A stretch of DNA of 64,000 nt from Aplidium turbinatum (taxonomy: Eukaryota; Chordata; Ascidiacea; Aplousobranchia; Polyclinidae): the NCBI GenBank assembly GCA_918807975.1, contig OU964929.1, positions 13,533,197 to 13,597,196 on the forward strand. The letters are read 5' to 3'. Shown in pieces: positions 43,501 through 52,598 of the stretch; the stretch's first letter is position 1; each line of letters begins with the position of its first letter. The notes under the pieces are model-generated. The model was not told the DNA's origin and did not search any database. It saw nothing but the letters and a program-made list of their open reading frames with translations. Both the position numbers and the translations under genes were made by a program.

Positions 43501-46456
43501 CCTTATTTTGACGTTACCAGACAATAAACATCTGCTACATTGCAAGCATAGAGTTAAATCTTCACTTATGCCGTTGCTACGGTACTTTTACGTAAAAAAA
43601 GAAAGTTATGTTCAGGTTTAGACTAAAAAACCTTCGTAAAAATTTTGCCACGCAATAAGTAAGTGCAAAAGCTGTGTGATGATACTAAGTTTAGTATGTT
43701 TATATTAAAAAGAAGAATTTCATGTCATGTGAAATAATTCGCGTGTCAACTCATTAATCAACTCAAAACCTTGATTGTGAACGTTTCTAAGTAAGACTTG
43801 GCTTCAATTGCAACAAAACCTCAAATTGTAACAACACTACGGCTTAACGTATCATGGAAATCATAGTTTCATTCAAAAACCACAAAAAATGTAGAAAATT
43901 TTGTTTGAAATATTGCAAAATCAACAAAGTGAAAAGTAGATGATGGCTTACAAAGTTGGAGGGATTGTGAGACGCTAAAACGTAGTTAAAAAACACGGCA
44001 AGGTGTGCAGGCCGTTGACGCAGTTTCTCCCAGTCATTGAAAGGTCCGTGGTCCTGAAACTAACCACAAGAAAAGTGCTTCACATTCACAGTCAGATAGA
44101 CATTCAAGTGACCATGTTATTCTTCATCGAACTTATCACAAACAATGGTAAAAATGGTCGAAAACAATGGCTCAGGAAACGTTGAGACACTATAATATGT
44201 AAAATGCATTACTCCACAAAGCAGGGGTTTTTAACTTGGGGGCCATGGCCCCCTAGTGGGCCTGTGCGCGAAACGGTCTACGACTAATTTAGTTTCTCGC
44301 GCGGGCTTGCGGTGATCGAAGCCAAACGTCACAGGCCATGAGCCTTTTTCAAGGGGGCCATGAAAAAATTTGAAAAATAATAATTTTTTTAATTTATCAT
44401 CTCTAAGTCCACTCCAACACTATATAACAAAAGATATAAATTAAAATTTAATAAAAGTACTAGTACATTTTGCCCAAATCTTCATGAAATAAACAAGTTT
44501 TTTTAATTAAAATAACGTTTCTTAATTTTTTCAGAAGATTGAAAAAATAGGGGGGCCATTGATTCTTCAAAATTTTCAAAGGGGGCCACGGTGTAAAAAA
44601 GGTTGGGAACCCCTGATCAGCATGGACACAAAGATTCTCTTCCTTTCCCTCTCGTCTACTCAATTCCAACACATCACTAAAAGACAACACCTAGGATCAA
44701 TTTTAAAAGCAGGTCATTGAATTTACTTCATCTGCAAGACTGATGCTAGTCTAACGATTGTTTCAAAGACGCTAATGCTAAAAGCTAAGCCAACTCTTCC
44801 ACAAATTTCTCTGGTTCTGCCAATTAAATGTTAGTGAACGTCAGAGTGATGAAATATAGAAAACACTGCTCAGTGACAGCTTCAACTCACGGCGTCGTTA
44901 TCCGCGACTATATCGTCGTCTTCAAAATTCATGATTTGAACGTTTTGCTGTTGCGCTGGCGCCTTCCCGTCATCAGAGTTCTGAAATGGCACAATTCGAG
45001 TTGAGATCTCAATGGTGAGAACTCGTTTAAAGCTAAACGGAACTTTTATGTTGTGAACTGATTACTTTCAACTTATTAGTCTGTCAGAAATTAATAGCAA
45101 TTACTTGATTGCTGGTACATTGGCGAGGCAGATAAAATAACGTACCGGCCACCGGGAGCTCCTGAACTACCAGGGAAATTGTCCTACCTAAATTATAACG
45201 ACTCTGAAAGTTGAACTGAAGTGACAGAAAAATTTTTTTCTTATTTTTGCCACACAACAGGGCATTGAAAAATGTTTATATCACAACCTATGGTATGAAA
45301 TCTATGATGCTGGCACTGGTATGGCGGTGAAAGATACCTAAGGTGAACCGACCTTCTCATACAATAATTGAGGTCATGAGTGAAGAAAGTACTCTACATC
45401 AGACCGCACGTATAAGATCTCAAAATAAAGACATAAACTTGTTGAACTTAAGTATTTAAAAAACGCTTCTATATCGTTTCAAATCTGTTTTATTACACAC
45501 AAAATATCAATGCAGAAAATTTATTGCAACCCTAAATAGCCAGTATTTAAGACAGCCCTTACCTTAAATGGATTGTCAGGCTGAAACTCGTTGAGGAGAT
45601 CCATGGTAGTTGTGTCTTCCTTCAAGCCCATGTTTACCAAAGGTGAATTCTCTGAAATTGCTTCAGAGGACCATTCGTTCACAGTTTGGCTTCGTCGACC
45701 TTTATATACTTCAGTGTTGGAGATTCTCTGCGAAGAAAGAAGCCGTTCAAAATTGTGGAGAAACTTTTCTTGTTTTTTTTTCTTTGAAGTTAGCAGACAA
45801 GCAAAAAATGTTGACTTTTTAACAGTGAAAATAAAATTAAATCATCAAGAATAACTGAAAGCAACAGAAGTTGTTTGTTGCTACTTGCTACAAGTAATTG
45901 CTCAAACGACGACCACCAGATCTCTGAGCAAATCCAAACCTAAATGTTTAGCGAAACGTTGAGTGTGTGAAGTGACCATACATTGCACATGCTGGTCTGA
46001 TCCATTAGCATCAGTAGCGACAACAATATGTCACTGTACACTGTACAGTGTACACCAAAAAGTTTCGCATAGCTTTCATTTTGTAAAAGATTTTGAACAA
46101 GTGCAAAGTAAAGAGAGCTACGCTTACCATCCATACACTATGACCAGATGAAGGGTTACAACAACAGAAACTAACTGCTATTAACCAAGATCATGTTTGT
46201 ACCTCAGAAACCGCCACCAATTGCAGTCACAAAAAGCAAAAACTACAATAAGCAACCCACAGTGTCTATATAGGAAGATCATATGAAAGATTTCAGGTCG
46301 ACTGAAAGCTTAAAAAGTCGTCGAATCTTACGTAATCTTTCCGTTCTTTGTGATGAAGAGTTTCAAATGCAACACCGAGACAGTCAGAACGGGAACGCCT
46401 GTGACCACGGATGGGAGAATGGGAAAGATTTGGTTCCGAAACGTGGTTGAACATAA
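23863..46456 (-). CDS. ARHGEF11/12-family Rho guanine-nucleotide exchange factor (31 coding exons)
   Basis: The gene runs right to left. I traced 31 exons, about 1,410 codons, whose phases fit at every joint; exons are listed in the block entries below. Order: N-terminal linker, RGS-like domain, Ser-rich linker, DH domain, PH domain, C-terminal tail. The DH sequence KREIKRQQIINELIYTEQHH and the PH sequence YNDVLVLLQKQDDKYVLKC match PDZ-RhoGEF (ARHGEF11) and LARG (ARHGEF12) closely. In this family the RGS-like domain binds activated Galpha12/13 and the DH-PH pair loads GTP on RhoA, linking G-protein-coupled receptors to actomyosin contraction. The size is close to the 1,520-1,545 residues of the human proteins. 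No PDZ exon was found, so the true 5' end is not fixed. Introns hold many hairpin repeats and DNA transposons. Vertebrate ARHGEF1 also lacks a PDZ, but the DH-PH matches 11/12 better. Confidence 0.93.
24529..24606. repeat. Hairpin repeat family, copy 4
   Basis: A diverged copy: AGTGAGCAAGTCAGTGC and TTTTTACATTGAT pair with ATCAATGTAAGAAA. It lies in the last RhoGEF intron. Confidence 0.6.
24846..24928. repeat. Hairpin repeat family, copy 5
   Basis: GCAAAATCGGTCATATGTAC pairs with GTAAACATGACGGGTTTTGC, around the core TTGATTCAACGTCTGCGGAC. In the last RhoGEF intron. Confidence 0.75.
25421..25509. repeat. Hairpin repeat family, copy 6 (most perfect)
   Basis: An 89-base palindrome from CCCGGACAGCAAAATCTGTC to GACAGATTTTGCTGTCTGGG, with the centre ACGTCTGCAGACGT, pairs almost along its whole length. 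It is the best reference copy of the family. Confidence 0.9.
25714..25771. repeat. Hairpin repeat family, copy 7 (short)
   Basis: CCCAGACAGCAAATCAGTCG, then the left core only (TTGATTCAACGACTGAATTG), closing with CAGTCTGGG. A shortened copy that ends 31 bases downstream of the RhoGEF exon at 25803-25886. Confidence 0.7.
26142..26213 (-). other. tRNA-like sequence (decayed tRNA or SINE head)
   Basis: On the minus strand TGGCGCAACGGATAAGG (A box, arginine-tRNA-like) and GGTTCGACACC (B box) are spaced as in a tRNA. The acceptor strands do not pair, so it is a pseudogene or the head of a SINE, inside a RhoGEF intron. Confidence 0.5.
28014..28147. mobile_element. Pogo/Tigger-like MITE
   Basis: 134 bases bounded by CAGTAATTCCTGCTTATTAG and CTTAATAAGCAGGGACGACTG, imperfect inverted ends, with TA on both sides (28012-28013, 28148-28149). 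The CAGT start with TA targets is typical of pogo/Tigger elements. In a RhoGEF intron. Confidence 0.85.
28761..28838. repeat. Hairpin repeat family, copy 8
   Basis: GTTAGCAAACCAGTCC and the core CTGATTCAACGTCTGCAGAC, with a diverged right arm. It lies only about 55 bases downstream of the PH-domain exon 28893-29017. Confidence 0.65.
28893..29838 (-). CDS. RhoGEF PH-domain exons
   Basis: Exons 29754-29838, 29228-29389 and 28893-29017. The readings are HIDLTERPSILQGPLTF, LHCILYNDVLVLLQKQDD..FLSMNNLLIRNVAT, then DKKAFFVMSTSDTGPQMYEF and KKQWMELITETSKK. They align along the ARHGEF11/12 PH domain up to its C-terminal helix. In this family the PH domain contacts the Rho substrate and membranes and helps exchange. 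The donor after 28893 is GC (AAG|GCAAGT), a non-canonical GC-AG intron; reading through would end after ASYVN and lose the tail. Confidence 0.92.
29932..33260 (-). CDS. RhoGEF DH-domain exons
   Basis: Exons 33105-33260, 32643-32819, 32310-32435, 31114-31231, 30441-30544 and 29932-30015. CR1 is visible in IKRQQIINELIYTEQHHVRD with the conserved Glu. The middle helices include NMLSSEELQQAFPNL and ECASYCGNQSTVLSLIKEKA. CR3 is VPMEFQRLTKYPLLLENIVK, followed by the long helix CRDILAFVNQAVKEAEDRQ. This is the catalytic exchange domain, complete by comparison with ARHGEF11/12. All intron phases agree. Confidence 0.95.
30692..30770. repeat. Hairpin repeat family, copy 9
   Basis: CCAAATCAGTCATG and the core TACATTGATTCAACGT pair with GATGAGTGATTTGCTGTCTGG. 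In a RhoGEF intron inside the DH region. A half copy (ACCCAGACATCAAAATCTGT) lies near 30143-30165. Confidence 0.7.
32885..33027. repeat. Hairpin repeat family, copy 10 (long)
   Basis: The outer arms ACCAGACAGCAAATCAGTCG and CGACTGATTTGCTGCTGG match, but the centre is expanded by rearranged core units (ATTGATTCAAAGTGTG, CGATTCTGATTCAACG). It lies 77 bases downstream of the first DH exon. Confidence 0.75.
33417..40402 (-). CDS. RhoGEF linker between RGS-like and DH domains
   Basis: Exons 40273-40402, 38392-38709, 34340-34469, 33941-34066 and 33417-33546. The product is polar and disordered: a basic patch GIFTGKKKRSDS, KIKHHHERGSNGSKRDKGK, a basic SFRRRRDDEKRHS patch, and an acidic end IIEQLPNFAEDDE just before the DH domain. 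Phases run 0/1, 1/1, 1/2, 2/2, 2/0 without conflict. The equivalent linker in ARHGEF11/12 contains an acidic stretch and activation box that restrain the DH domain; the acidic end here may do the same. Confidence 0.85.
34831..34905. repeat. Hairpin repeat family, copy 11
   Basis: TAGCAAAATCCGTCATTTTT pairs with AAAAATGACGGATTTTGTTG. Both arms carry the CCGTC/GACGG variant. The centre is short (ACGTCTCAG). Confidence 0.85.
35346..35415 (+). other. tRNA-like 5' half
   Basis: AGGTGGCCGAGTCGGTGAG matches the A-box region of serine/leucine tRNAs, but no B box follows. Probably a fragment of a tRNA or SINE. Confidence 0.3.
35495..37690. repeat. Foldback repeat interrupted by a hAT element
   Basis: The left arm (CATGGCCACTTGGAAATGCGG, GCCTGATTTGTCACATTTTG) is inverted at 37640-37690 (CAACATGTGATAAATCAGGC, GTAGCCATGG). 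The left part also matches about 7800-8035 inverted, so this relates to the mariner-like family there. The hAT element 35846-37596 splits it. In a RhoGEF intron. Confidence 0.6.
35846..37596. mobile_element. hAT-like element in a RhoGEF intron
   Basis: The ends TAGAGATGTACCGATA and TATCGGTACATCTCTA are near-perfect inverted repeats. The perfect 8-base duplication GTTAACAG flanks them (35838-35845, 37597-37604). Iterated GGTATCGG units lie inside both ends. The 1,751-base element shows no recognisable transposase. Confidence 0.9.
37804..37885. repeat. Hairpin repeat family, copy 12
   Basis: CCAGACAACAAAATCCGTC pairs with ATGGATTTTGTTGTTCGG. The centre is replaced by a different palindrome (ATAATGGATTCCATAATG). 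Confidence 0.75.
37915..37999. repeat. Hairpin repeat family, copy 13
   Basis: GCAAATCAGCCTTTTTT and GTTGAATCAATGCAAAAAA with CTAATTTGCTGCTAGG. A diverged copy about 30 bases from copy 12. Confidence 0.65.
38253..38330. repeat. Hairpin repeat family, copy 14
   Basis: GCTTGCAAAATCTGTCC with the core ATGATTCGATGTCTGCGGAC and TTGAATCAATGTAAAAAAGG. It ends about 60 bases downstream of the exon at 38392. Confidence 0.7.
39018..39090. repeat. Hairpin repeat family, copy 15
   Basis: CCCAGACAATAAAATCCGTC pairs with TGGTGGATTTTACTGTCTGG; only the left core (ACATTGATTCAACGTCTG) is kept. The base A of ATAAAA in the left arm is matched by T of TTTTAC in the right arm. Confidence 0.75.
39415..39490. repeat. 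Related hairpin
   Basis: AGTCAAATCACGTCTTGTTT pairs with AACATACGTCGTGATTTG around TTTACATAGTGAC. The arm logic matches the family but the sequence is diverged. Confidence 0.45.
41517..41580. repeat. Hairpin repeat family, half copy
   Basis: CCAAACAGCAAATCAGCCCC and GACATTGAATGCAATG, with no closing right arm. Confidence 0.5.
41703..44053 (-). CDS. RhoGEF RGS-like (rgRGS) domain exons
   Basis: Exons 43952-44053, 43338-43439, 42675-42717, 42291-42373 and about 41703-41861. The readings are DHGPFNDWEKLRQRPAHLAV, FFNYVLASHN, LLSVSVDNYKLL, APFRVTVDEGISRSI, NPSEDTLRGVFDPAVQV, then IRNQLSLYRMKREQGLGSLF. They match the Galpha12/13-binding RGS-like domain of ARHGEF11/12, including the RPAHLAVF core and the LGLGSLYG-like end. 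The last exon's donor is uncertain: TAC|GTATCC keeps phase 0 for the next exon, while other GT sites and a nearby stop (after SERL) exist. Confidence 0.9.
42780..42862. repeat. Hairpin repeat family, copy 16
   Basis: TCAGCTAACAAAGCATGCC with TTACATTAATTTTAACGT, ACAGACGTTGAATCAAGG and GACAGACTGCCAGCTGA. Outer ends are changed on both arms. Confidence 0.65.
44222..44615. mobile_element. hAT-like (Charlie-type) element
   Basis: The ends CAGGGGTTTTTAACTTGGGG and GGTTGGGAACCCCTG form the terminal repeats typical of Charlie-type hAT elements, with sub-terminal GGGGGCCA blocks on both sides. No matching 8-base duplication is visible. Located in a RhoGEF intron. Confidence 0.7.
44891..46456 (-). CDS. 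RhoGEF exons upstream of the RGS-like domain
   Basis: Exons 46332-46456, 45563-45727 and 44891-44980. The readings are MFNHVSEPNLSHSPIRGHRR.., RISNTEVYKGRRSQTVNEWS..MGLKEDTTTMDLLNEFQPDN, and NSDDGKAPAQQQNVQIMNFE with acidic EDDDIVADNDA. Phases agree. The exon ending at 46456 begins in phase 1, so more coding sequence lies upstream unless its ATG at 46454 is used. A second in-frame ATG in 45563-45727 could serve a shorter form. Upstream exons were not found. Confidence 0.75.
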
Positions 46457-49400
46457 CTGCTGTTGCTACCTCTGTCGTACAAACTTCTCTGTGTTTGTCT
46501 TGGTGGTCAAAAATATCAGGCGTTTCACAACGAATTAGGTGGATGGTTTAAAAGCGCCTACGTGTCATGAGATTGCTTGACCGTAGTATAAACACGTGTG
46601 TAAAGTTACTGGCAAATCAACTACCTTTTTAAAAACTTGCACAAGTTTCAATTGATCCAGACATTTGTCTGAAAACCGCTGCAAACTGAAATAAGTCACT
46701 AATTACTTTTTGATGAGAGTTCCTGCAAACTAAGTTTCCTATATGCAAAAATACTGTTCATTGGGGTAACGCTTGCTCTTAAATTATCTTGCAAGCTGTC
46801 TTATAACAAAGTAACACAGGACAGTCCATTGCAATCACGTCTAACGTATACCGGCAGTCGACGATTGCAAGAGGTGGGTATCGACAGATGCCTCTCGCCT
46901 CTGGGCTTCAATGGTAATACACCACGCATTGTCGACAACCACAATTAACAGCTGATTGCTCCGTTTCCATTCGTGAAAACAGAACAATTGACCGCTGTAG
47001 TCGAGGGAACATAGCAGAGAAGAGTTTTGCCTGGCAATCTAAACAACACTAAATTCTCGCTGGCAATTTGGGGGGCACTGAGTCTGTGCAGCTTCGTCAG
47101 AAGAAATCAAACCTTTTATAAATCTATTTTCCAATAACTTAACAATCGATCCAAACAACTAGTGCTATTTCGGGCAATATATTCTAATAAGGGCAAGTGA
47201 GGAGTCATATTTCTTTCATTAGAAGGAAAGTATATCAACAAGAGTAGTTTTTATAACATACAAGCAGTCATCGCTCAGTCAGTTACAGAGTGGGCAAATT
47301 GTATTCGTCCATAATAATCACGCACAAAAAAAAAATGGAAATGTTTTCAAAATGAGTCAAAACCCTAAAGCGAAGGAATAGCTGGCCCAGTCAACTAAAA
47401 CGAAGAGCTGCCAAACTTCAGTCAAACGCACTGATTAGAAACAACTTTCTTTCTTTCAAAAGCTATAGATTTTATCACATAGTTTCGGAATCAACAAAAG
47501 CTGTATTCCAATTGTTTGATCAAACACACACAACACAAAAACAGCACACGAGCTCAACAGTCTTGCTTCGAGAGAAACATGCAAGGGCGCTGAAGACATA
47601 ATGCATCCAAGAATCCTAGATCTCCAACTAACAAATACACCAGCTTTTGCATCATACAATGATAACAACAATAATAATAATACAATGTTCAATATTGTGT
47701 TATGCTTATAATAGATTGTACAACCTGAAAGACTCGTTGATAACGATTAGTTTAATTCACTCGTGACCCAATATCGTGCCAGAATATTGCTCTTCAACGT
47801 AAAAAGCTGACTTTAATTTTCAAAATTATACTCTTTGAAAAATTAACTCCAAAGTCAATACAGAACACTTAATAAACGACAACACTGTAACAACAAAAAC
47901 TTAAAAACTTCTTTATATCAACAACAGAACTTTCACAAACTGGGAACACCACAATTTCTCGAAATCTTTTATAAAGTTAAAGGATATCTACCACGCTGGT
48001 TCAAGCATGGGATGTAGTTCTACTTCTCGCTTTCTCCACAAAACCAACTAAGTTCAGCCTAAGGCTGACTAAACCAGCCACCAACTGCTGTTAGAGAATG
48101 CTGATCATATACCACGTATATGGTAAACTGAAGTAGATGTCGCACTTTCTACTGATAGTAGTCCAATTTTAATGTGGTGATGTTACCGTTACCGAGGATA
48201 GCCGGATTCATCTCCAAGTACCGCAATCGGTTAAGAATTTTAAACTAAGCGAATGAAACAATTCTACAGTAGAAATGAAGCAGTAACTTTCTTGAAATGA
48301 TCAACAACGACTGAAAAATTAGCACTGAAGCGCTAAAGGTAAACAAGTACTTACTGAGCTATCAAACTAACGTTAAAAAAGAGTTTGATACGAGTGCATT
48401 CGGATTTGAGCCTTTCCGTCAACTCCATACAAGTTATCGGAAGAATAGTTAAGTTCGCAATCTAACCGCACATTGTTGCTGTAACGTGTTACGTACAAAA
48501 CTTTAACCCTCATCCCCCGAGATAAACCTGAACGAAAAAATGTATTTGGTTCACACAATTAGTAATCAGCCACAAAATTTTGAAGACTTCTATTAGTTGA
48601 GAGCACACAGCCATTGTATGAATGGATGTCTATCTATCTATGCGGTTTAACGCTTCTTGTTCTCTGTATTGCGAGGTATGGATTGTAAAAAATACAGCAA
48701 TGACTACTAAATACAAATACTGTATTTAGTTTTTTACTTCCTGTTTGAACGGTAAATAAGCCTAACTTCCGATAGATTTGATTAATTGCTCTGTGCTGTG
48801 ACGTCAGTCCAATAACAGCGTCGTGTACAACGTCATATTGGCATCGTTCATGCTGCAGATTCTCAGAACTGCGGCCTTTTTATCAATCAATGTGGAGCCC
48901 TGAGAAGACAGAAATTAAAAAAAGAAACACTGAACAAAGGTTAACTTCAAGCAAATTGAACAAGAGCCGCTTCTTTGACAGAGAAGTACGTGATTGCACT
49001 GAAATGTGGAATTTCAGTTCGAAAATTAATCGAACCACTAGCATCTCATATGACTTGATGCGAATTAGAAGGATTGGCGTGCTATAACCAGCACTTGCTG
49101 TGAAACTGACGTGTTGAAAGGTAACACATAAGGAGCAATGTTTGACGATTGTTATACGGAAGACTTTATACCAACTTGAAAAATTAGTTCTTTTCAAGTA
49201 GTTCAACGTTGGGTCAATGTAAAAACGACTAATTTTTCGAGCTGTTATTTGTTTTAACTCTTCATTGTAAGAACACGATAATCATTTTCAAAACACCTGA
49301 ATGTCATAATGTTACCTCGCCATTTGTTGTTATGAAGCTGGTACAGAGTTGTTGCAGTTGCTATGTGAAATTTACGATGCAACAAACCTATGTAATGATT

Positions 49401-50124
49401 GAATATTGCGTTCACAAAATGTACTTTAGTCATGCATGATCGCATTAAATGACCAAGTTCCAAGTCCCATCACACTCGTCGGTAAGGAGAGAAGTTAAAT
49501 ATTACCCAAAGTGGATTCTGCTCAAATTAACCAGAGAACGTACACGTTTTCACCGCAGCTTGTTGGCAGGATAGTGATTTGCTTCGAAAAAGCAATTTTA
49601 ATCAAGAACTCCACGCCTATAATAAATTGATCAATCAACGAAGACAAACATTTGTTCCTTAATTTCCTTTTTAATTAAGTATGGCGCATAACCCCCAACA
49701 GATATCGCCACAGCCATATAACAACTAAAATGAGTGACCCAAGGCACACAAGGCATCAAGAAATTTAGATCCTGCACACAGAAATGTTTTGAAAGTAAAA
49801 ACTATTTGCACGCACTGGCATACTGCAGCTCTGGGACACAATGTTATATCCTTGAAACTTTGTTTTCACAGAACAAATCATTAATGGTATGATTTGTGTA
49901 TTGTCGTTTTAAACTGCAAAGGGGATCTAGACGCTGCGCAGTTTTGTATCTTAATTATGATATGAACACAGCATTTCCTTGTTTCATTCTCAGTGCTTTA
50001 TGGAAGAACATAATCGGTATCACTTTTTAAACTCTGGTATGATCCGACTTGGAATCGAAACTAAAGCTATTTGAAGCAGAGGTTACACTTTTACCAATTT
50101 GTCACTGAAGCAGTAAAATAGAAA
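46457..50124. other. Long intron or intergenic DNA
   Basis: AT-rich sequence with scattered TGACGTCA-like sites (about 48800) and one hairpin copy (49174-49244). A short ATG exon with a GT donor at 48193-48211 (MNPAIL) would fit the phase of the exon ending at 46456, but so short a match is weak. Nothing else recognised. Confidence 0.4.
49174..49244. repeat. Hairpin repeat family, copy 17
   Basis: AACTTGAAAAATTAGTTC pairs with GACTAATTTTTCGAGCTG. The outer arm sequence is unlike other copies, yet both arms changed together; the core GTTCAACGTT..GGGTCAATGTAAAAA is retained. Confidence 0.65.
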
Positions 50125-50527
50125 CGTACACATAGGGGTGTTCAATTTCGACTTTCGATTCGATTTCGATTAAGGTGATATTCGAAATTCGTTTTTCGTA
50201 TCGGACATATTCGAAATTATAGCCGCCCTTTCGGCTGAACGCGGTTGAAAGTAACGCGAGTGGCGCGAAATCTGTCTTGTCGCATTTGGCAAGCGAAAAA
50301 AGACTTCGACGCATGCGCATCGTCGATCACGTGACTATCACACGCTCTCGCGGGTCCAACGGCCAGTCCTGCACCAGGGATGCCAGGTTGGCATTTTTAA
50401 TGCCAAATTTTACAAATTTCTCAAGAATGAAGATAGCTAGGTTGTGCAATAGCAGAAAGTGTAGGGTGAGCTTTGTCGCAGTTTTATCCATTTTTTACCG
50501 AATCCATAGGCGCCTAAGCCGTGGAGA

Positions 50528-50724
50528 CAGGGCCGTAGCCAGACCGCAGAGCAAGGGGGGCCAAATTTTTTTTAGGGGGGCCCGAAAAAATTTAAATGGG
50601 CAAAATCATTAGGCCTAATTGTAGCTGTTGCTCGAGAATGTTGAGATTTTGCCAAGGGGGGCGACATTTTTTCTAAGGGGGGGGGGGGGGCGAGCCCCCT
50701 GGCCCCCGGATGGCTGCGGGCCTG
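50528..50724. mobile_element. Small hAT-like MITE nested in the hAT element
   Basis: The ends CAGGGCCGTAGCC and GGCTGCGGGCCTG are imperfect inverted repeats. The flanks CGTGGAGA and CGTGGGGG match at six of eight bases. Runs of G fill much of the interior, as in the elements at 19320 and 21740. Confidence 0.65.
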
Positions 50725-50900
50725 CGTGGGGGCCAGGCCCCCACGCATATTTCTGTGTGGGGGCAACTTTTTATGCTGCATTGATACATAAAACAATAGA
50801 TAAACTAGCGATCGGCAGCAGGAAAACACTTTTTGAATGCAAACCGCAACAGCTTTGCGATAAATAATCACTAGAACGAGTTGCGATGCTACAATCCAAC

Positions 50901-50987
50901 ACCAGACAACAAAATCTGTCATTTTTACATTGATTTCATGTCTGCAGACTTTGAATCAATCTAAAAATGACTGATTTGCTGCCTGGG
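50901..50987. repeat. Hairpin repeat family, copy 18
   Basis: ACCAGACAACAAAATCTGTC with the core ACATTGATTTCATGTCTGC, and GACTGATTTGCTGCCTGGG. It lies within the hAT element 50133-51543. Confidence 0.8.
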
Positions 50988-50989
50988 AC

Positions 50990-51071
50990 ATAGCAAAAAT
51001 CTACCATTTTGTGTCGATTCAATGTCATCAGATGTTGAATGCACCCAAAAACAGCATAATTTGCTACGTGG
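50990..51071. repeat. Hairpin repeat family, copy 19
   Basis: ATAGCAAAAATCTACC and GTCGATTCAATGTCATC pair with GATGTTGAATGCACC and CATAATTTGCTACGTGG. Directly adjacent to copy 18. Confidence 0.65.
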
Positions 51072-51201
51072 ACGGAGCGTGCGTTTAGCTTTATGCGCTT
51101 GCAAACATACTCGATTTCGCTTTCGGGTCGAAACCTCTGCACTCTGCAGTGAAATGTCGCGGCAGTGAATCGCTCACTGTGAAAATGAACTTGAAGTGTT
51201 T

Positions 51202-51342
51202 GGGATCCCAGTGACCTCGGCTCGAGCGGAGCGATCGTTTTCAAAAGCTGGCCTGACCGTCACGAAACTGAGATCCCGACTGACGGGTGACCATGTCGAT
51301 CAGCTTGTGTTCATAAACACCAACATGGGCCTGGAGCTGTAG
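51202..51342 (+). pseudogene. hAT transposase C-terminal remnant
   Basis: The 46-codon frame reads GIPVTSARAERSFSKAGLTV and KLRSRLTGDHVDQLVFINTN and ends at a stop. This is the conserved hAT dimerisation region (..SER.FS.AG.. and ..L..LVFL..N). The rest of the transposase is absent in the element, so it is a remnant of an autonomous ancestor. Confidence 0.85.
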
Positions 51343-51551
51343 ACGTTATTTTGTGTTCTTTTTTCGCAAATTTTCATGGCTTTTTTTCGCGTTTTCTAGC
51401 GAATTTTCATGTCGTTTCTTTCAATAAAATCACATTTTTCAGTTTGGTGAATAGTTGTGATATTCGAAATTGAAATTCGAAAATTGAAAATAAATTGAAT
51501 TTCGATTTTCGAATATTCAAATAATTTAAATTGAACACCCCTACGTACACA

Positions 51552-52511
51552 CACACAACCAGCTTTCAGTGTAGATTACAAAAAAAAAGAAAAAGTATTT
51601 ATGCGATTGAAAGTAGAAATACACGCTTTACAATGCAATTGATGATTAATTATTGCGGTCGTCTAGCCAGTCCACATGTACTGCTTCAACATATAAAAGC
51701 CAAGATTTATTGTAACTGACGGTCAGTATGCAAATGCTGTGCTAAATGTTTTCACTCAAAGCAACTGCAACACAAAATTTAAAAAAAAATGGTACAAAAT
51801 AGTGATATTCGTTATCGCTAGATATAAGGCATCTTACTGCAATTATATCAGACCTGAAACTAGTTTTTTTTTTAAATTGAACAGTTTTTCGAGAAGTAAG
51901 GCGCAATGCGCTTACAAAAAATAATGCTATAAACTTGACTTTTTTTTATCAAAAGTTTCAACCTCTTCAAACAGTCCAATATAACTGAGTTGGGGCACAG
52001 TATGGTCTGATCTATCAAAGAAACCAGAATAAAGAGCGCTAAATCGTACATGTTGGTCGGCGAATCGTTGAATTACTAAAATCAAAGCGTTGTTTACAAA
52101 AGAGGCTAATAAACGCCGTCAAGGTTTTACCGGTGATTTCACAATTGTTGCTTATAATGGTAACAACATCTGCAAGAAAACTAAACAGAGAAAAAAAGTT
52201 ATATTTTTTAACTTGCCAGTCCTACTCTAGTGAAAAAAATGCAGTAGCTGAAGTTAAAACAAGACACATTGAAAACCCCTTAAAACTATGACGTCATTTC
52301 ATGTTGACAACGGTTGATGACTATTTGACAGACGCAAACTAAGAAAATAAGTCATGAATTCAGGTTCCAGTGCCAAAGCTTCAAACACTGCAATAGCCTA
52401 CATAACCGGTACTTAAAATACATATTTGCTCAAGGTAGGGACACTGATAATCTGCTTTGGAAATGACATGACGAGACAGGACATGATACTTTACTTAGCA
52501 AAGTTGACCTC
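51552..52511. other. Non-coding stretch
   Basis: AT-rich with A runs. No exon recognised. Confidence 0.4.
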
Positions 52512-52598
52512 CCCATTCAACAAATCAGTCCTTTTTTACATTGATTCAATGTCTGCAAACGTTGTAAAGCAATGTAAAAAGGGTTAGTTTGTTGGCTT
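52512..52598. repeat. Hairpin repeat family, copy 20
   Basis: TCAACAAATCAGTCCTTTTT and TTGATTCAATGTCTGCAAAC pair with GTAAAGCAATGTAAAAAGG and GTTAGTTTGTTGG. Confidence 0.75.

Larger units (their letters stand above)
50133..51543 (+). mobile_element. hAT element with transposase remnant
   Basis: The ends TAGGGGTGTTCAATTTCGA and AAATTGAACACCCCTA are inverted. The perfect 8-base duplication CGTACACA flanks them (50125-50132, 51544-51551). ATTCGAAATT-type iterations lie near both ends. A C-terminal transposase piece is at 51202-51342. A smaller hAT-like element (50528-50724) and two hairpin copies sit inside. Confidence 0.9.

Noticed and set aside
48373-48558. 61-codon minus-strand frame with an AG preceded by a pyrimidine tract
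   Set aside because: The possible exon does not fit the phase of neighbouring exons and has no recognisable domain.
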